Shown: in pieces, positions 39,861-48,627 of the stretch
Layout: each line of letters opens with the position of its first letter
Numbering within the stretch: the first letter of the stretch is position 1
NCBI RefSeq assembly: GCF_022179725.1
Contig: NZ_BPRC01000017.1
Coordinates: 40,196 to 104,195, forward strand
Direction of reading: 5' to 3'
Length of the DNA: 64,000 bases
Source of the DNA: Methylorubrum aminovorans
Lineage (GTDB): Bacteria; Pseudomonadota; Alphaproteobacteria; Rhizobiales; Beijerinckiaceae
The notes under the pieces: model-generated
Databases searched by the model: none
Told to the model about the DNA's origin: nothing
Seen by the model: the letters and a program-made list of their open reading frames with translations, nothing else
Program-made: the position numbers and the translations under genes

Positions 39861-39958
39861 CTTGTCATAGGGTCCAGGGCAGAGCCCTGGTTGAAGGGAA
39901 GCCGGGGTTCCACCCCGGCGCCCAGCCAAAGGGATGATCCCTTTGGGAACCCGGGCAT
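39861..39958 (+). repeat. Triple-hairpin intergenic element after aat
   Basis: Three short palindromes stand in a row: CCAGGGCAGAGCCCTGG, CCGGGGTTCCACCCCGG and AAAGGGATGATCCCTTT. Together they fill the space between aat and the convergent TetR gene. Elements of this style are common between genes in related high-GC alphaproteobacteria. It probably serves as a bidirectional terminator. Confidence 0.7.
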
Positions 39959-39962
39959 TTTC

Positions 39963-40583
39963 CTATCCGAGGATGGGTTCGAGCCGCAGGAGCCGGCCGG
40001 CCAGGGCTGTTGCCGCCTTCGAGTCGATGCGCACGACGTCCCCGACCATGCCGTCGATGATGAGCGACGCGATCCCGTGGACCAGGGCCCAGGATCGCAG
40101 GGCTTCCTCGGCCGCGACCGTGGGCGGCACCAAGGCGGCGACGCGGTCGGACAACACCGCATAGGCGGCGGCCGAGGCCTCGCACAGCGCTTGAGGGCGC
40201 GCGCCCCCGGATCGGGCCGCAAACATCAGGCGGAACAGGCCGGGCTGGGCGCAGGCGAAGGCGACATAGGCCTCTCCTTGAGCGTAAAGCGCCTCCCTCG
40301 CCTCCTTACCCTCCCCTCCCCTGTCGGCCCGTTCCAGCGCCCCACGCAGCCGCTCGAACCCGACCGTCGCCACCGCCGCGAGCAGAGCCTCCTTGTCGGG
40401 GAAATGCCGATAGGGCGCCATGGCCGAGACTCCAGCCCTCCGCGCCGCCTCGCGCAACCCGAGATCGGATGGATCACCCCCCTCCTCCAGGATCGACAGG
40501 CCAGCCACGATCAGGGCCTCGCGCAATTCGCCGTGATGGTAGCCGCCCCTGCCCGAACCCGATTCTCCCTTCGATGTTGACAC
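39963..40583 (-). CDS. TetR/AcrR-family transcriptional regulator
   Basis: A 206-residue repressor if started at the GTG at 40583; the frame is open to an ATG at 40631, but that would overlap the divergent gene. The helix-turn-helix is LREAARRAGVSAMAPYRHFP near residues 38-57. The C-terminal ligand domain resembles the WHG type seen in many rhizobial TetR proteins. It is divergent from the DUF4188 gene and shares its control region with two TTACA-N-TGTAA-like sites. It most likely represses itself and that neighbour. Confidence 0.9.
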   Translation of the reverse strand: MSTSKGESGSGRGGYHHGELREALIVAGLSILEEGGDPSDLGLREAARRAGVSAMAPYRHFPDKEALLAAVATVGFERLRGALERADRGGEGKEAREALYAQGEAYVAFACAQPGLFRLMFAARSGGARPQALCEASAAAYAVLSDRVAALVPPTVAAEEALRSWALVHGIASLIIDGMVGDVVRIDSKAATALAGRLLRLEPILG

Positions 40584-40616
40584 TGTAAGCGATAGACCTA
40601 TGATGACACCGTAAAC
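40577..40616 (+). promoter_or_regulatory. Promoter of the DUF4188 gene with two candidate TetR operators
   Basis: TTGACA at 40577-40582 and TATGAT at 40599-40604, with a 16-base spacer, form a near-consensus sigma70 promoter facing the DUF4188 gene. Two direct repeats, GACACTGTAAGC (40579-40590) and GACACCGTAAAC (40605-40616), flank it 26 bases apart. Each is close to the palindrome TTACACTGTAA. They overlap the -35 box and follow the -10 box, where a repressor would block transcription. Confidence 0.65.
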
Positions 40617-40629
40617 ATCGAGGGATGCC

Positions 40630-41109
40630 ATGCAGGCGGCGGACGAGCAAGCGGGTGCGAGCGGTCGGCCCCGGCGAGACTCGGTCGATCTCTCGGCCTA
40701 TCCCGGCCTCGTCGTGGTCTATCTCGGATTTCGGGTCGGCCGGTTGCGGGGCCTGAAGGCGCTGCTCGGCATCGGACGCGGCCTCGCGCAGGTGCAGCGG
40801 AGGATGCCGGACGGGCTGCTCGCGCACGAGAACCTCGTCTACGGCCTCAACCATATCGGCATGCGGCAATATTGGCGCGATCTGGAGAGCCTGGAGGCCT
40901 TCACCCGCTCGGACCCGCACAAGACGTGGTGGCGGGATTTCAGTCGCGATGCGTCCGGCAACGGCTTCTGGCACGAGGCCTATCGCCTCTCCGGCGGGAT
41001 GGAGGCGAACTATGTCGGCATGCCCCACCCGGTCGGGCTCGGCACCTTCGCCGCCACCCGCCAGCCGCAGGGTCCGTTCATGACCTCGCGGCAGCGGCTG
41101 GCTTCGTAG
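40630..41109 (+). CDS. DUF4188 family protein
   Basis: A soluble 159-residue protein. The features VYLGFRVGRLRGLKALLGIG, NLVYGLNHIGMRQYWRDLES and DPHKTWWRDF, plus a GMEANYVGMP segment near the end, match DUF4188, a ferredoxin-like alpha/beta-barrel group distantly related to heme-dependent monooxygenases and phenylacetaldoxime dehydratases. Function is unknown. It is divergent from a TetR regulator, the usual context for an inducible small-molecule response. Confidence 0.85.
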   Translation: MQAADEQAGASGRPRRDSVDLSAYPGLVVVYLGFRVGRLRGLKALLGIGRGLAQVQRRMPDGLLAHENLVYGLNHIGMRQYWRDLESLEAFTRSDPHKTWWRDFSRDASGNGFWHEAYRLSGGMEANYVGMPHPVGLGTFAATRQPQGPFMTSRQRLAS

Positions 41110-41119
41110 GGACGACGCT

Positions 41120-41779
41120 CTACCGGAACAGCGCGTCGAAGAGCGATTGCGGCTCGCGCGGGGGCGGCGGGGCCGGGGCCGGGCCCTCGTTGTTCGGGAA
41201 GAACTTTCGTGACGGCTTCTGCTTGGGCTGCACCGGCACGCCGCGCGGGCCCTCGACATCGACCTGACCGTTCTGGTTGACCTGTTGAGCCGTCTTGGTC
41301 GGGTCCGCGCCCTTCTTCTTCGGCTTCTCCTGGCGGGAGGCGAGCGCGGGCACGTCCTCCTGCTCCTTCGCCTCGGCAATCACGTCGGTGCCGCCCTTAC
41401 AATCGGTCAGCCACACGTCGTAGATCGGGTGCTCGATGGCGTGGAGCCCTGGGCTCGACGCGAACATCCAGCCCGTGAAGATGCGCCGGTACTTGCTGTC
41501 GAGCGTCACCTCGTCGACTTCGAGGAAGGCTGTCGTCTTCGGCGTCTCGGTGGGCGGGCGCGAGTAGCAGACCCGCGGCGTCATCTGCAGCGCGCCGAAC
41601 TGCACCGTCTCGTCGATGGCGACCTCGAAGGTCACGATCCGGCCGGTGATCTTGTCGAGGCCGGAGAACACCGCGGTCGGGTTCTTGATCTTGTCGGCGG
41701 AGGCCGGCAGCGCGGACAGGATCAGCGCCAGCGTGCCGAGCGCGGACCGGCGCAGAACAGTTGCGGGGATGCGGCTCAA
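41120..41779 (-). CDS. DUF2155 domain exported protein
   Basis: I start at a TTG at 41779 because AGAGGG stands five bases upstream and the result is a clear signal peptide (MSRIPATVLRRSALGTLALI, cleavage after ASA). The mature part has the DUF2155 core: TGRIVTFEVAIDETVQFGAL, PRVCYSRPPTETPKTTAFLE and FTGWMFASSPGLHAIEHPIY with two cysteines that could pair. The C-terminus is a Lys/Pro-rich tail. The family is restricted to alphaproteobacteria, near aat and complex I accessory genes, and has no known role. Confidence 0.85.
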   Translation of the reverse strand: MSRIPATVLRRSALGTLALILSALPASADKIKNPTAVFSGLDKITGRIVTFEVAIDETVQFGALQMTPRVCYSRPPTETPKTTAFLEVDEVTLDSKYRRIFTGWMFASSPGLHAIEHPIYDVWLTDCKGGTDVIAEAKEQEDVPALASRQEKPKKKGADPTKTAQQVNQNGQVDVEGPRGVPVQPKQKPSRKFFPNNEGPAPAPPPPREPQSLFDALFR

Positions 41780-41898
41780 GGCGCCCTCTTGAGTCTGGCT
41801 CCGGCCGCTACGGCCGGCAAACGATCCGGCCGTTCCAACACCGCAAGGGTGGTCGAAAAAGGGCGAGTGGGCGAAAAAGGGCGGCCGGACCGTGTTCC

Positions 41899-42996
41899 CT
41901 AGTTCCGCACCGGCTTGGCGCCGATCGACATGCGGAAGATCGTGGTCGGGAAGACGATCTTCGATGTGCCGCCGTTCATGCCCCTGCTGCGGTTCATCTG
42001 CGCGGCCGGAATCCACAGGCCGCCCTCCTCGTCGATCCACATCGCATCGCCCCAGACCAGCCGCGGGTCCTGCACCAGCGTGCTCTGGCTGCCGTCGGGC
42101 GCGAACTTGAGGATACGCAGATTGTCGGTGTCGGAGGCGTAGATGTTGCCGTCCGCATCGATGGCCGTGCCGCCGGTCGAGACGGTGGCGGCGAACAGCT
42201 CCACATGCTTGGCCCGCTCCGCATCGCTGAGCCCTGCATCGTCGAGCCATCGGGTCTCGATCCGGTAGAGCGGGCCGGTGCAGGCCTGGAAGTAGAACCA
42301 CTTGCCGTCCGGCGAGACTTCGAGCTGGTCGGCGTGGATCGCGATCGGCTTGTCCTTGGCGTCGAGCAGCACCTTGTTCTCGCCGGTGAGCGGACGCTGC
42401 GCCACGGTCGAGGGATGCCCGTCGAGCACGCGCCGCAGCGCGCCGTCGTCGAGGTCGAGGACGATGATGCCCGGCTGGCCGGCATCGGTCAGGTAGACCT
42501 TGCGGCCATGGAAGCGGAAATCGTCGATGAAGCTCTTGTCCGTGGTGCCCTTCTCCAGGGGGAAGACCTTGCGGACCGTGTTCGTCGCGAGGTCGATCTG
42601 CACGAGCTTCGGCCCGCCGGGCAGCGGCGCTCCGCCGAGTTCGGCCGCGCCCTTGTCGACCACCCACAGGTCACCGTTCGGGCCGATGCGGATCGCGTTG
42701 GCGCCGACGAAGGCTTTTGAGGCATCCTCGCCGGTCTTCCAGCCGTTCCAGGCGGCGTCCGGATAGGGCACGGGCTTGCCGTCGATCCACTCGCCGAGCT
42801 GGAGGCCTTTGTCCTTCTGCTGGCGCTGGAACGGCGAGAACAGCCGCCCGTCCTTCGAGCGGGTGATGCCGTTGAAGACGAGGTTTTCCGATTTCAGGAC
42901 CGGCGTCAGCTCGGCCTGGGCCCCGGCATCGGCCTCCTGCGCCTGCACCGCGCTCGCGCCGAGGCACAGCAACAGGGCCAAAGTCGTCGCTCGCAT
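41899..42996 (-). CDS. Exported major-royal-jelly-protein (yellow) family protein
   Basis: The start at 42996 gives a signal peptide (MRATTLALLLCLGASAVQAQ) and 365 residues. The six-bladed propeller pattern of the MRJP/yellow family is visible in NAIRIGPNGDLWVVDKGA, VRKVFPLEKGTT, FIDDFRFHGRKVYLTDAG and GTAIDADGNIYASDTDNLR. Bacterial members have no firm function; some resemble SMP-30-type lactonases. It is located between two complex I-linked neighbourhood genes on the same strand but with gaps of about 100 bases on each side. Confidence 0.85.
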   Translation of the reverse strand: MRATTLALLLCLGASAVQAQEADAGAQAELTPVLKSENLVFNGITRSKDGRLFSPFQRQQKDKGLQLGEWIDGKPVPYPDAAWNGWKTGEDASKAFVGANAIRIGPNGDLWVVDKGAAELGGAPLPGGPKLVQIDLATNTVRKVFPLEKGTTDKSFIDDFRFHGRKVYLTDAGQPGIIVLDLDDGALRRVLDGHPSTVAQRPLTGENKVLLDAKDKPIAIHADQLEVSPDGKWFYFQACTGPLYRIETRWLDDAGLSDAERAKHVELFAATVSTGGTAIDADGNIYASDTDNLRILKFAPDGSQSTLVQDPRLVWGDAMWIDEEGGLWIPAAQMNRSRGMNGGTSKIVFPTTIFRMSIGAKPVRN

Positions 42997-43097
42997 CGAT
43001 CGTCCCGCTCCATCTTCCGATGGAGGGACAAGGCCCGACGCGCCGATCCGTTCACCGGCAAGCCGGCGAAGCAATCAACGAGCGAGAAAAAAACCGG

Positions 43098-43514
43098 CTA
43101 TTCGCCCGGCGTCCACGGCACGTAGTCGCCGGTGGCAGCGGGGCGCTGGCCCCAGGAGAGCTGCGAGCCCTTCGGCCGGTAGGCGGCCGCCGTGCCGGTG
43201 AGGTTCTCCTCGTGGGGCTTCTGCCACTCGCGCGGGCGGTAGTCTTCCTCGCTCGGAGCCGTGTCGCCGTTGTGGCACAGCCACGCGCGCCAGCCCGGCG
43301 GCACGCGGGAGGCGTCGGCGTAGCCGTTATAAACCACCCAGCGCCGCTCCGAGCCGACCGAACGGTCGATCAGCGGGCCTTGCGCCTTGTAGTACTTATT
43401 GCCGAGTTCGTCCGAACCGACGAACGTGCCGCTGCGCGCGGTGTAGAGCGCGAGCGACATGGTCTGCCCGTTCCACCACGTGAAGATGCGCAGCAGCGTG
43501 TCCTTGAGGGCCAT
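43098..43514 (-). CDS. Complex I accessory subunit, NDUFA12/B17.2 family
   Basis: The start at 43514 (MALKDTLLRIFTWWNGQTMS) gives 138 residues. The family signature is GSERRWVVYNGYADASRVPPGW, followed by AWLCHNGDTAP and the HEENLTGTAAAYRPKG tail. In mitochondria and alphaproteobacteria this supernumerary subunit binds near NuoI/NuoG on the peripheral arm. It is encoded about 17 kb from the nuo operon, a normal location for the group. Confidence 0.93.
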   Translation of the reverse strand: MALKDTLLRIFTWWNGQTMSLALYTARSGTFVGSDELGNKYYKAQGPLIDRSVGSERRWVVYNGYADASRVPPGWRAWLCHNGDTAPSEEDYRPREWQKPHEENLTGTAAAYRPKGSQLSWGQRPAATGDYVPWTPGE

Positions 43515-44032
43515 GGTTCCTCCGGCAGGCAACGGGTCGGCGGGCGCCGTCGCCGCGCCGTTATGGTCGTCACGCGCGCGCGAGTCCAGCACCCCGCGGC
43601 GCTGTCGCATTTTCGGCACGCCCACCCCGCCTCGTGTGGTCGTTAACCTTATCAAATCGGCTGGTTGCGGCGCGGCTTACGGCGATGCCTGTGAATCGAA
43701 AAAATTTCCCGCGTGATTCATTCAGGCCGAAAGGCCACTTAGCGCCAGACGCCGGATATCCACAGATTTATGGCGCAGAACACAACATCTAGCGCGGAAC
43801 ACGGGTAGCCGGCACTAGTTATTGACGCAGATGGCCACCCGGACGTAATGTCCAGGCATCGCTTCGAACGGCTCGGCGGGGTTTCTCCAAAACCCCGTTT
43901 CCGCATGACGGACAGGCCCGCACCTCATCTGACGCGGGTCGACGAACCGGCCGAAGCCACTCCGGCTTTTCATCCATGAACCGCGGCCCGCGCCGCGGCA
44001 CGGGGTCGCTTGACTCCGAGGGAGAGGGATTC
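43515..44032 (+). promoter_or_regulatory. Control region upstream of nrdJ
   Basis: The region between the divergent NDUFA12 gene and nrdJ is about 520 bases. A candidate NrdR site (ACACAACATCTAGCGC, 43780-43795) agrees with the consensus ACACWATATATWGTGT at about 12 of 16 positions. A candidate sigma70 promoter follows: TTGACG at 43822-43827 and TAATGT at 43846-43851 with an 18-base spacer. A strong GGAGAGGG ribosome site stands just before the start. No cobalamin riboswitch is recognisable. Confidence 0.45.
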
Positions 44033-47000
44033 ATGCGGTTCGAGCGGCGCTACACCACGGCAGGCCAGTCTCCCTACGCGTCCATCGCCTTCCGCAAGGC
44101 GGTGAGTGAAATCCGCAACCCGGACGGCTCGATCGTCTTCCGGCTCGACGGCATCTCCGTGCCGGAGAGCTGGAGCCAGGTCGCCGCCGACGTTCTAGCC
44201 CAGAAGTATTTCCGCAAGGCCGGCGTCCCCGCCCGCCTGAAGAAGGTCGAGGAGAACAGCGTTCCCTCCTTCCTGTGGCGCTCGGTGCCGGACGAGGCCG
44301 CGCTCGCCGCGCTGCCCGAGGAGGAGCGCTTCGTCTCCGAGATCTCCTCGACCCAGGTGTTCGACCGGCTCGCCGGCTGTTGGACCTACTGGGGCTGGAA
44401 AGGCGGCTACTTCTCGTCGGAAGAAGACGCCTCGGCCTTCATGGACGAGCTGCGCTTCATGCTCGCCCGCCAGATGGTGGCGCCGAACTCGCCGCAATGG
44501 TTCAACACCGGCCTGCACTGGGCCTACGGCATCGACGGACCGAGCCAGGGCCATTTCTACTGCGACCCGAAGACCGGTGAGCTGACGAAGTCGGCCACGG
44601 CTTACGAGCATCCGCAGCCGCATGCCTGCTTCATCCAGTCGGTCCAGGACGACCTCGTCAACGAGGGCGGAATCATGGACCTGTGGGTGCGGGAGGCCCG
44701 CCTGTTCAAGTACGGCTCCGGCACCGGCTCGAACTTCTCGATGCTGCGCGCGGAGAACGAGAAGCTCGGCGGCGGCGGCAAGTCGTCGGGCCTGATGTCC
44801 TTCCTCAAGATCGGCGACCGGGCCGCGGGCGCGATCAAGTCCGGCGGCACGACCCGGCGCGCCGCCAAGATGGTCATCGTCGATATCGATCACCCCGACA
44901 TCGAGGCCTTCATCGACTGGAAGGTGAAGGAGGAGCAGAAGGTCGCGGCCCTCGTGACGGGCTCGAAGGTCGTCTCGAAGCACCTCACCCTGGTGATGAA
45001 GGCCTGCACCCAGTGCGAGGCGGAAGGGGACGCTTGCTTTGATCCGGAGCGCAACCCGGCCCTGAAGCGCGAGATCAAGGCCGCCCGCAAGGCGATGGTG
45101 CCCGACGCCTACATCAAGCGCGTGGTGCAGTTCGCCCGCCAAGGCTTCACCAAGATCGAGTTCCCCGTCTACGACACCGACTGGGATTCCGAGGCCTACC
45201 TCACGGTGGCCGGCCAGAACTCCAACAACTCGGTCTCGCTGACCGACACGTTCCTGCGCGCCGTCGAGGCCGACGACGACTGGAGCCTCACCTCGCGCAC
45301 CACCGGCAAGGTCACCAAGACCGTGAAGGCGCGCGAGCTGTGGGAGAAGATCGGTGAGGCCGCCTGGGCCTCGGCCGATCCGGGCCTGCACTTCAACACC
45401 ACGATGAACGACTGGCACACCTGCCCGACCGGCGGGCGGATCCGGGCCTCGAACCCGTGCTCCGAGTACATGTTCCTCGACGACACCGCCTGTAACCTCG
45501 CCAGCGCCAACCTGCTGACGATGTACGACCGGCAGTCGAAGCACTTCGACGTGGAGGCATTCGAGCACCTCAACCGGCTCTGGACGGTGGTGCTCGAAAT
45601 CTCGGTGATGATGGCGCAGTTTCCGTCGAAGGAGATCGCCGAGCTTTCCTACAAGTACCGCACCCTCGGCCTCGGCTACGCCAATATCGGCGGCCTGCTG
45701 ATGACCATGGGCCTGCCCTACGACTCCGACGAGGGCCGGGCGCTCGCCGGTGCGCTCACCGCGATCATGACGGGCGTGGCCTACGCCACCTCCGCCGAGA
45801 TGGCGGCCGAGCTCGGCACCTTCGAGGCCTATCCCCACAACGCCGAGCACATGCTGCGGGTGATCCGCAACCACCGGCGCGCGGCGCACGGTGAGGCCGC
45901 CGGCTACGAGGGCCTCAACGTCGCCCCCGTGCCGCTCGACCACGCCAATATCCCGCAGGCCGATATCGGCGCCCACGCGATCGCGGCCTGGGACCGCGCG
46001 CTGTCGCTCGGCGAACAGCACGGCTACCGCAACGCGCAGGCCACCGTGATCGCGCCGACCGGCACGATCGGCCTCGTGATGGATTGCGACACCACCGGCA
46101 TCGAGCCCGACTTCGCCCTGGTGAAGTTCAAGAAGCTTGCCGGCGGCGGCTACTTCAAGATCATCAACCAGGCGGCGCCCGACGCCCTGCGGGCGCTGGG
46201 CTACCGCGAGGCCGAGATCGCCGAGATCGAAGCCTACGCCGTCGGCCACGGCTCGATGGGTCAGGCGCCCGCGATCAACCCCGGCTCGCTCCGCGCCAAG
46301 GGGTTCACCGACGACAAGATCGCGGCGGTGGAAGCGGGCCTGAAATCGGCCTTCGACATCAAGTTCGTGTTCAACCGTTGGACGCTCGGCGACGACTTTT
46401 TGAAGGACACCCTCAAGGTGCCCGCCGAGAAGCTGGTCGACCCGACCTTCGAGCTGCTGCCCTTCCTCGGCTTCTCGAAGAAAGACATCGAGGCCGCCAA
46501 CACCCATGTCTGCGGGGCGATGACGCTGGAGGGCGCACCGTTCCTCAAGCGCGAGCACTACGCGGTGTTCGACTGCGCCAATCCCTGCGGACGCACCGGC
46601 AAGCGCTACCTCTCGGTCGAGAGCCACATCCGCATGATGGCCGCGGCGCAGCCCTTCATCTCGGGGGCGATCTCCAAGACCATCAACATGCCCAACGATG
46701 CGACGGTGGAGGATTGCAAGGCGGCCTACCTGCTGTCCTGGCGCCTCGCGCTGAAGGCCAACGCCCTCTACCGCGACGGGTCCAAGCTGTCGCAGCCCCT
46801 CAACGCCGCCCTGATCTCAGACGACGAAGATGAGGCGGAGGACGCGCTCGAGGCAATCATCCAGGCGCCGGCCGCAGCCAAGGCGGCGGCGGCGGCGGAG
46901 AAGATCGTCGAGCGGGTGATCGAGCGGGTCGAGCGCATCCGCTCGCGGGAGAAGATGCCGGACCGCCGCAAGGGCTACACCCAGAAGGCGGTCGTCGGCG

Positions 47001-47764
47001 GGCACAAGGTCTACCTGCGCACCGGCGAGTACGACGACGGGCGGCTGGGCGAGATCTTCATCGACATGCACAAGGAAGGCGCGACCTTCCGAAGCTTGAT
47101 GAACAACTTCGCCATCGCGATCTCGCTCGGCCTCCAATACGGCGTGCCGCTGGAGGAATACGTCGAAGCCTTCACCTTCACCCGCTTCGAGCCGGCGGGC
47201 TTCGTGCAGGGCAACGACGCGATCAAGAACGCGACCTCGCTGCTCGACTACGTGTTCCGTGAGCTGGCGGTCTCGTATCTCGGCCGCACCGATCTCGCCC
47301 ACGTCAACCCGGCCGAGATCGGCGGCACGGTGCTCGGCGGCGGCGAGGGCGACACCACCCGCGAGTCGGCCAAGCCCGCTCCGGCCGCCTCGGCCATCGT
47401 CTCCCGCGGCCTGCTGCGCGGCTCGGCCGACCGGCTCACCCTGATCCAGGGCGGCCCGGCGGGTGCCACGACGGGCGTCGCCGCGGCGGCCACGGGCCAG
47501 TCGGCGCCGGCCGGCGGCACGGTCCACGCGGTTCACGGCGCGACCGCCCTCAAGGCGGAGCCGCAGAGCCTCGGCAGCGTCGAGACGCTGCCCTTCGCCA
47601 AGCCGGAGCCCAAGCCTGAGCGCAGCGTCGCCGACCGGCGGGCCGAGGCGAAGATGAAGGGCTATGTCGGCGAGGCCTGCCCGGAATGCGCGAACTTCAC
47701 GCTGGTCCGCAACGGCACCTGCCTGAAGTGCGACACCTGCGGTTCGACGACGGGCTGCTCCTGA
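44033..47764 (+). CDS. nrdJ: Adenosylcobalamin-dependent ribonucleotide reductase (class II)
   Basis: Makes deoxyribonucleotides independently of oxygen, using vitamin B12. The start at 44033 (MRFERRYTTAGQSPYASIAF) gives 1243 residues. Motifs are QWFNTGLHWAYGIDG, GSGTGSNFSMLRAENEKLGG, NPCSEYMFLDDTACNLASAN (active-site residues) and VIAPTGTIGLVMDCDTTGIE. The C-terminus is a zinc-ribbon-like segment CPECANFTLVRNGTCLKCDT with a terminal CGSTTGC redox pair. The only RNR gene in this window, and long like other rhizobial NrdJ. Confidence 0.97.
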   Translation: MRFERRYTTAGQSPYASIAFRKAVSEIRNPDGSIVFRLDGISVPESWSQVAADVLAQKYFRKAGVPARLKKVEENSVPSFLWRSVPDEAALAALPEEERFVSEISSTQVFDRLAGCWTYWGWKGGYFSSEEDASAFMDELRFMLARQMVAPNSPQWFNTGLHWAYGIDGPSQGHFYCDPKTGELTKSATAYEHPQPHACFIQSVQDDLVNEGGIMDLWVREARLFKYGSGTGSNFSMLRAENEKLGGGGKSSGLMSFLKIGDRAAGAIKSGGTTRRAAKMVIVDIDHPDIEAFIDWKVKEEQKVAALVTGSKVVSKHLTLVMKACTQCEAEGDACFDPERNPALKREIKAARKAMVPDAYIKRVVQFARQGFTKIEFPVYDTDWDSEAYLTVAGQNSNNSVSLTDTFLRAVEADDDWSLTSRTTGKVTKTVKARELWEKIGEAAWASADPGLHFNTTMNDWHTCPTGGRIRASNPCSEYMFLDDTACNLASANLLTMYDRQSKHFDVEAFEHLNRLWTVVLEISVMMAQFPSKEIAELSYKYRTLGLGYANIGGLLMTMGLPYDSDEGRALAGALTAIMTGVAYATSAEMAAELGTFEAYPHNAEHMLRVIRNHRRAAHGEAAGYEGLNVAPVPLDHANIPQADIGAHAIAAWDRALSLGEQHGYRNAQATVIAPTGTIGLVMDCDTTGIEPDFALVKFKKLAGGGYFKIINQAAPDALRALGYREAEIAEIEAYAVGHGSMGQAPAINPGSLRAKGFTDDKIAAVEAGLKSAFDIKFVFNRWTLGDDFLKDTLKVPAEKLVDPTFELLPFLGFSKKDIEAANTHVCGAMTLEGAPFLKREHYAVFDCANPCGRTGKRYLSVESHIRMMAAAQPFISGAISKTINMPNDATVEDCKAAYLLSWRLALKANALYRDGSKLSQPLNAALISDDEDEAEDALEAIIQAPAAAKAAAAAEKIVERVIERVERIRSREKMPDRRKGYTQKAVVGGHKVYLRTGEYDDGRLGEIFIDMHKEGATFRSLMNNFAIAISLGLQYGVPLEEYVEAFTFTRFEPAGFVQGNDAIKNATSLLDYVFRELAVSYLGRTDLAHVNPAEIGGTVLGGGEGDTTRESAKPAPAASAIVSRGLLRGSADRLTLIQGGPAGATTGVAAAATGQSAPAGGTVHAVHGATALKAEPQSLGSVETLPFAKPEPKPERSVADRRAEAKMKGYVGEACPECANFTLVRNGTCLKCDTCGSTTGCS

Positions 47765-48165
47765 ACCGCGAGCCGGCTGTAGCGTGCTGTAGCCTGAGGC
47801 AAAAGATGAGCACTGTGGGGGAATAGATGGTTTTCAAGTGCCCCCTCCTGCGGATCCACAACAGGGTGCTCTTGATTATGCCGTGTTGGCCGCTTGTGCC
47901 GACGCAGGAAGTTTGCCGGTAGGCTAGGCGGGTGTGTCGTGCTGGGCGACCCAAAGTTCCGCACTCGCGAAACCTAGAGTAAATAGATGAACTGGGCGGC
48001 CGTGTCACGGCCGCCCAAATCAAGAAGAGAACAAAAGGGGCACAAAGATTTCCATCCCATCGCGGACGGGTCTGCAGGCACAGCCGTAGGCTGCCGATGC
48101 CATCGAATTCCAGCCCGTGTGGCGAGCTTTCGGGCGGCATCATTCCAAAGGAGGAACGATTACCC
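47765..48165. other. Intergenic region after nrdJ with long hairpin
   Basis: About 400 bases, less GC-rich than the surroundings. A perfect palindrome GGGCGGCCGTG-T-CACGGCCGCCC spans 47994-48016 and may terminate transcription. An open frame of 156 codons on the minus strand has no recognisable family, few hydrophobic core patterns and no ribosome site, so I do not call it a gene. An AAGGAGGA ribosome site at 48148-48155 precedes the helicase remnant. Confidence 0.45.
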
Positions 48166-48627
48166 ATGGCTGATGCCCAGGCATCCGCGGCGAGCTACTT
48201 CGTCCGGAACTATCCGGTGCTCGCGATCCCGGTCGCGACCGACGACTCATCCGGCTTCCGGGAGGCGCAACGAGCCGCCCTGTACTCGCTCGGGGCCCAC
48301 TTCGCCCAGCGCAACGACTCAGCGATCGTCACGATGCCAACCGGCTCCGGCAAGACCGCTGTGCTTCAGGCATCTGCCTTTCTCCTCCGCGCACTCCGTG
48401 TCCTCGTCGTCACGCCGAGCCGGCATCCTGTTCGGCAGCGAGGGCTAGAGCTGCTTCCGATTTGCACGAGGCTTGCAGATCGGTCGGGTGCCGATCAGCG
48501 AGCCGGGGGCCTGCCGAGGAATGGATGGAACTGTCCGCAAGGCCGCGTCGAGCACGCACTGGCGCACGCAGGAGATGTTCCTCATCCAGGAGGTCATGAA
48601 CCTGATCGGCAAGGGCCTGCGCCTTGA
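48166..48627 (+). pseudogene. Truncated DEAD/DEAH-box helicase remnant
   Basis: An excellent ribosome site (AAGGAGGA) precedes ATG at 48166 (MADAQASAASYFVRNYPVLA). Residues 1-85 look like the start of a superfamily 2 helicase: FREAQRAALYSLGAHFAQ (Q-motif-like), IVTMPTGSGKTAVLQ (Walker A) and LRVLVVTPSR (motif Ia). After about 48420 the family sequence stops; the frame continues to 48627 as unrelated sequence in the wrong frame of the sigma54 activator. No DEAD/DEAH box follows. I read this as a gene broken by deletion or by insertion of the downstream block. Confidence 0.75.

Noticed and set aside
44195..46627. An 810-codon minus-strand frame opposite nrdJ
   Set aside because: Antisense shadow of nrdJ with His/Arg/Val-rich composition and no motif.
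47697..48167. A 156-codon minus-strand gene after nrdJ
   Set aside because: No ribosome site, no recognisable fold, overlap with the nrdJ end and with a long palindrome.
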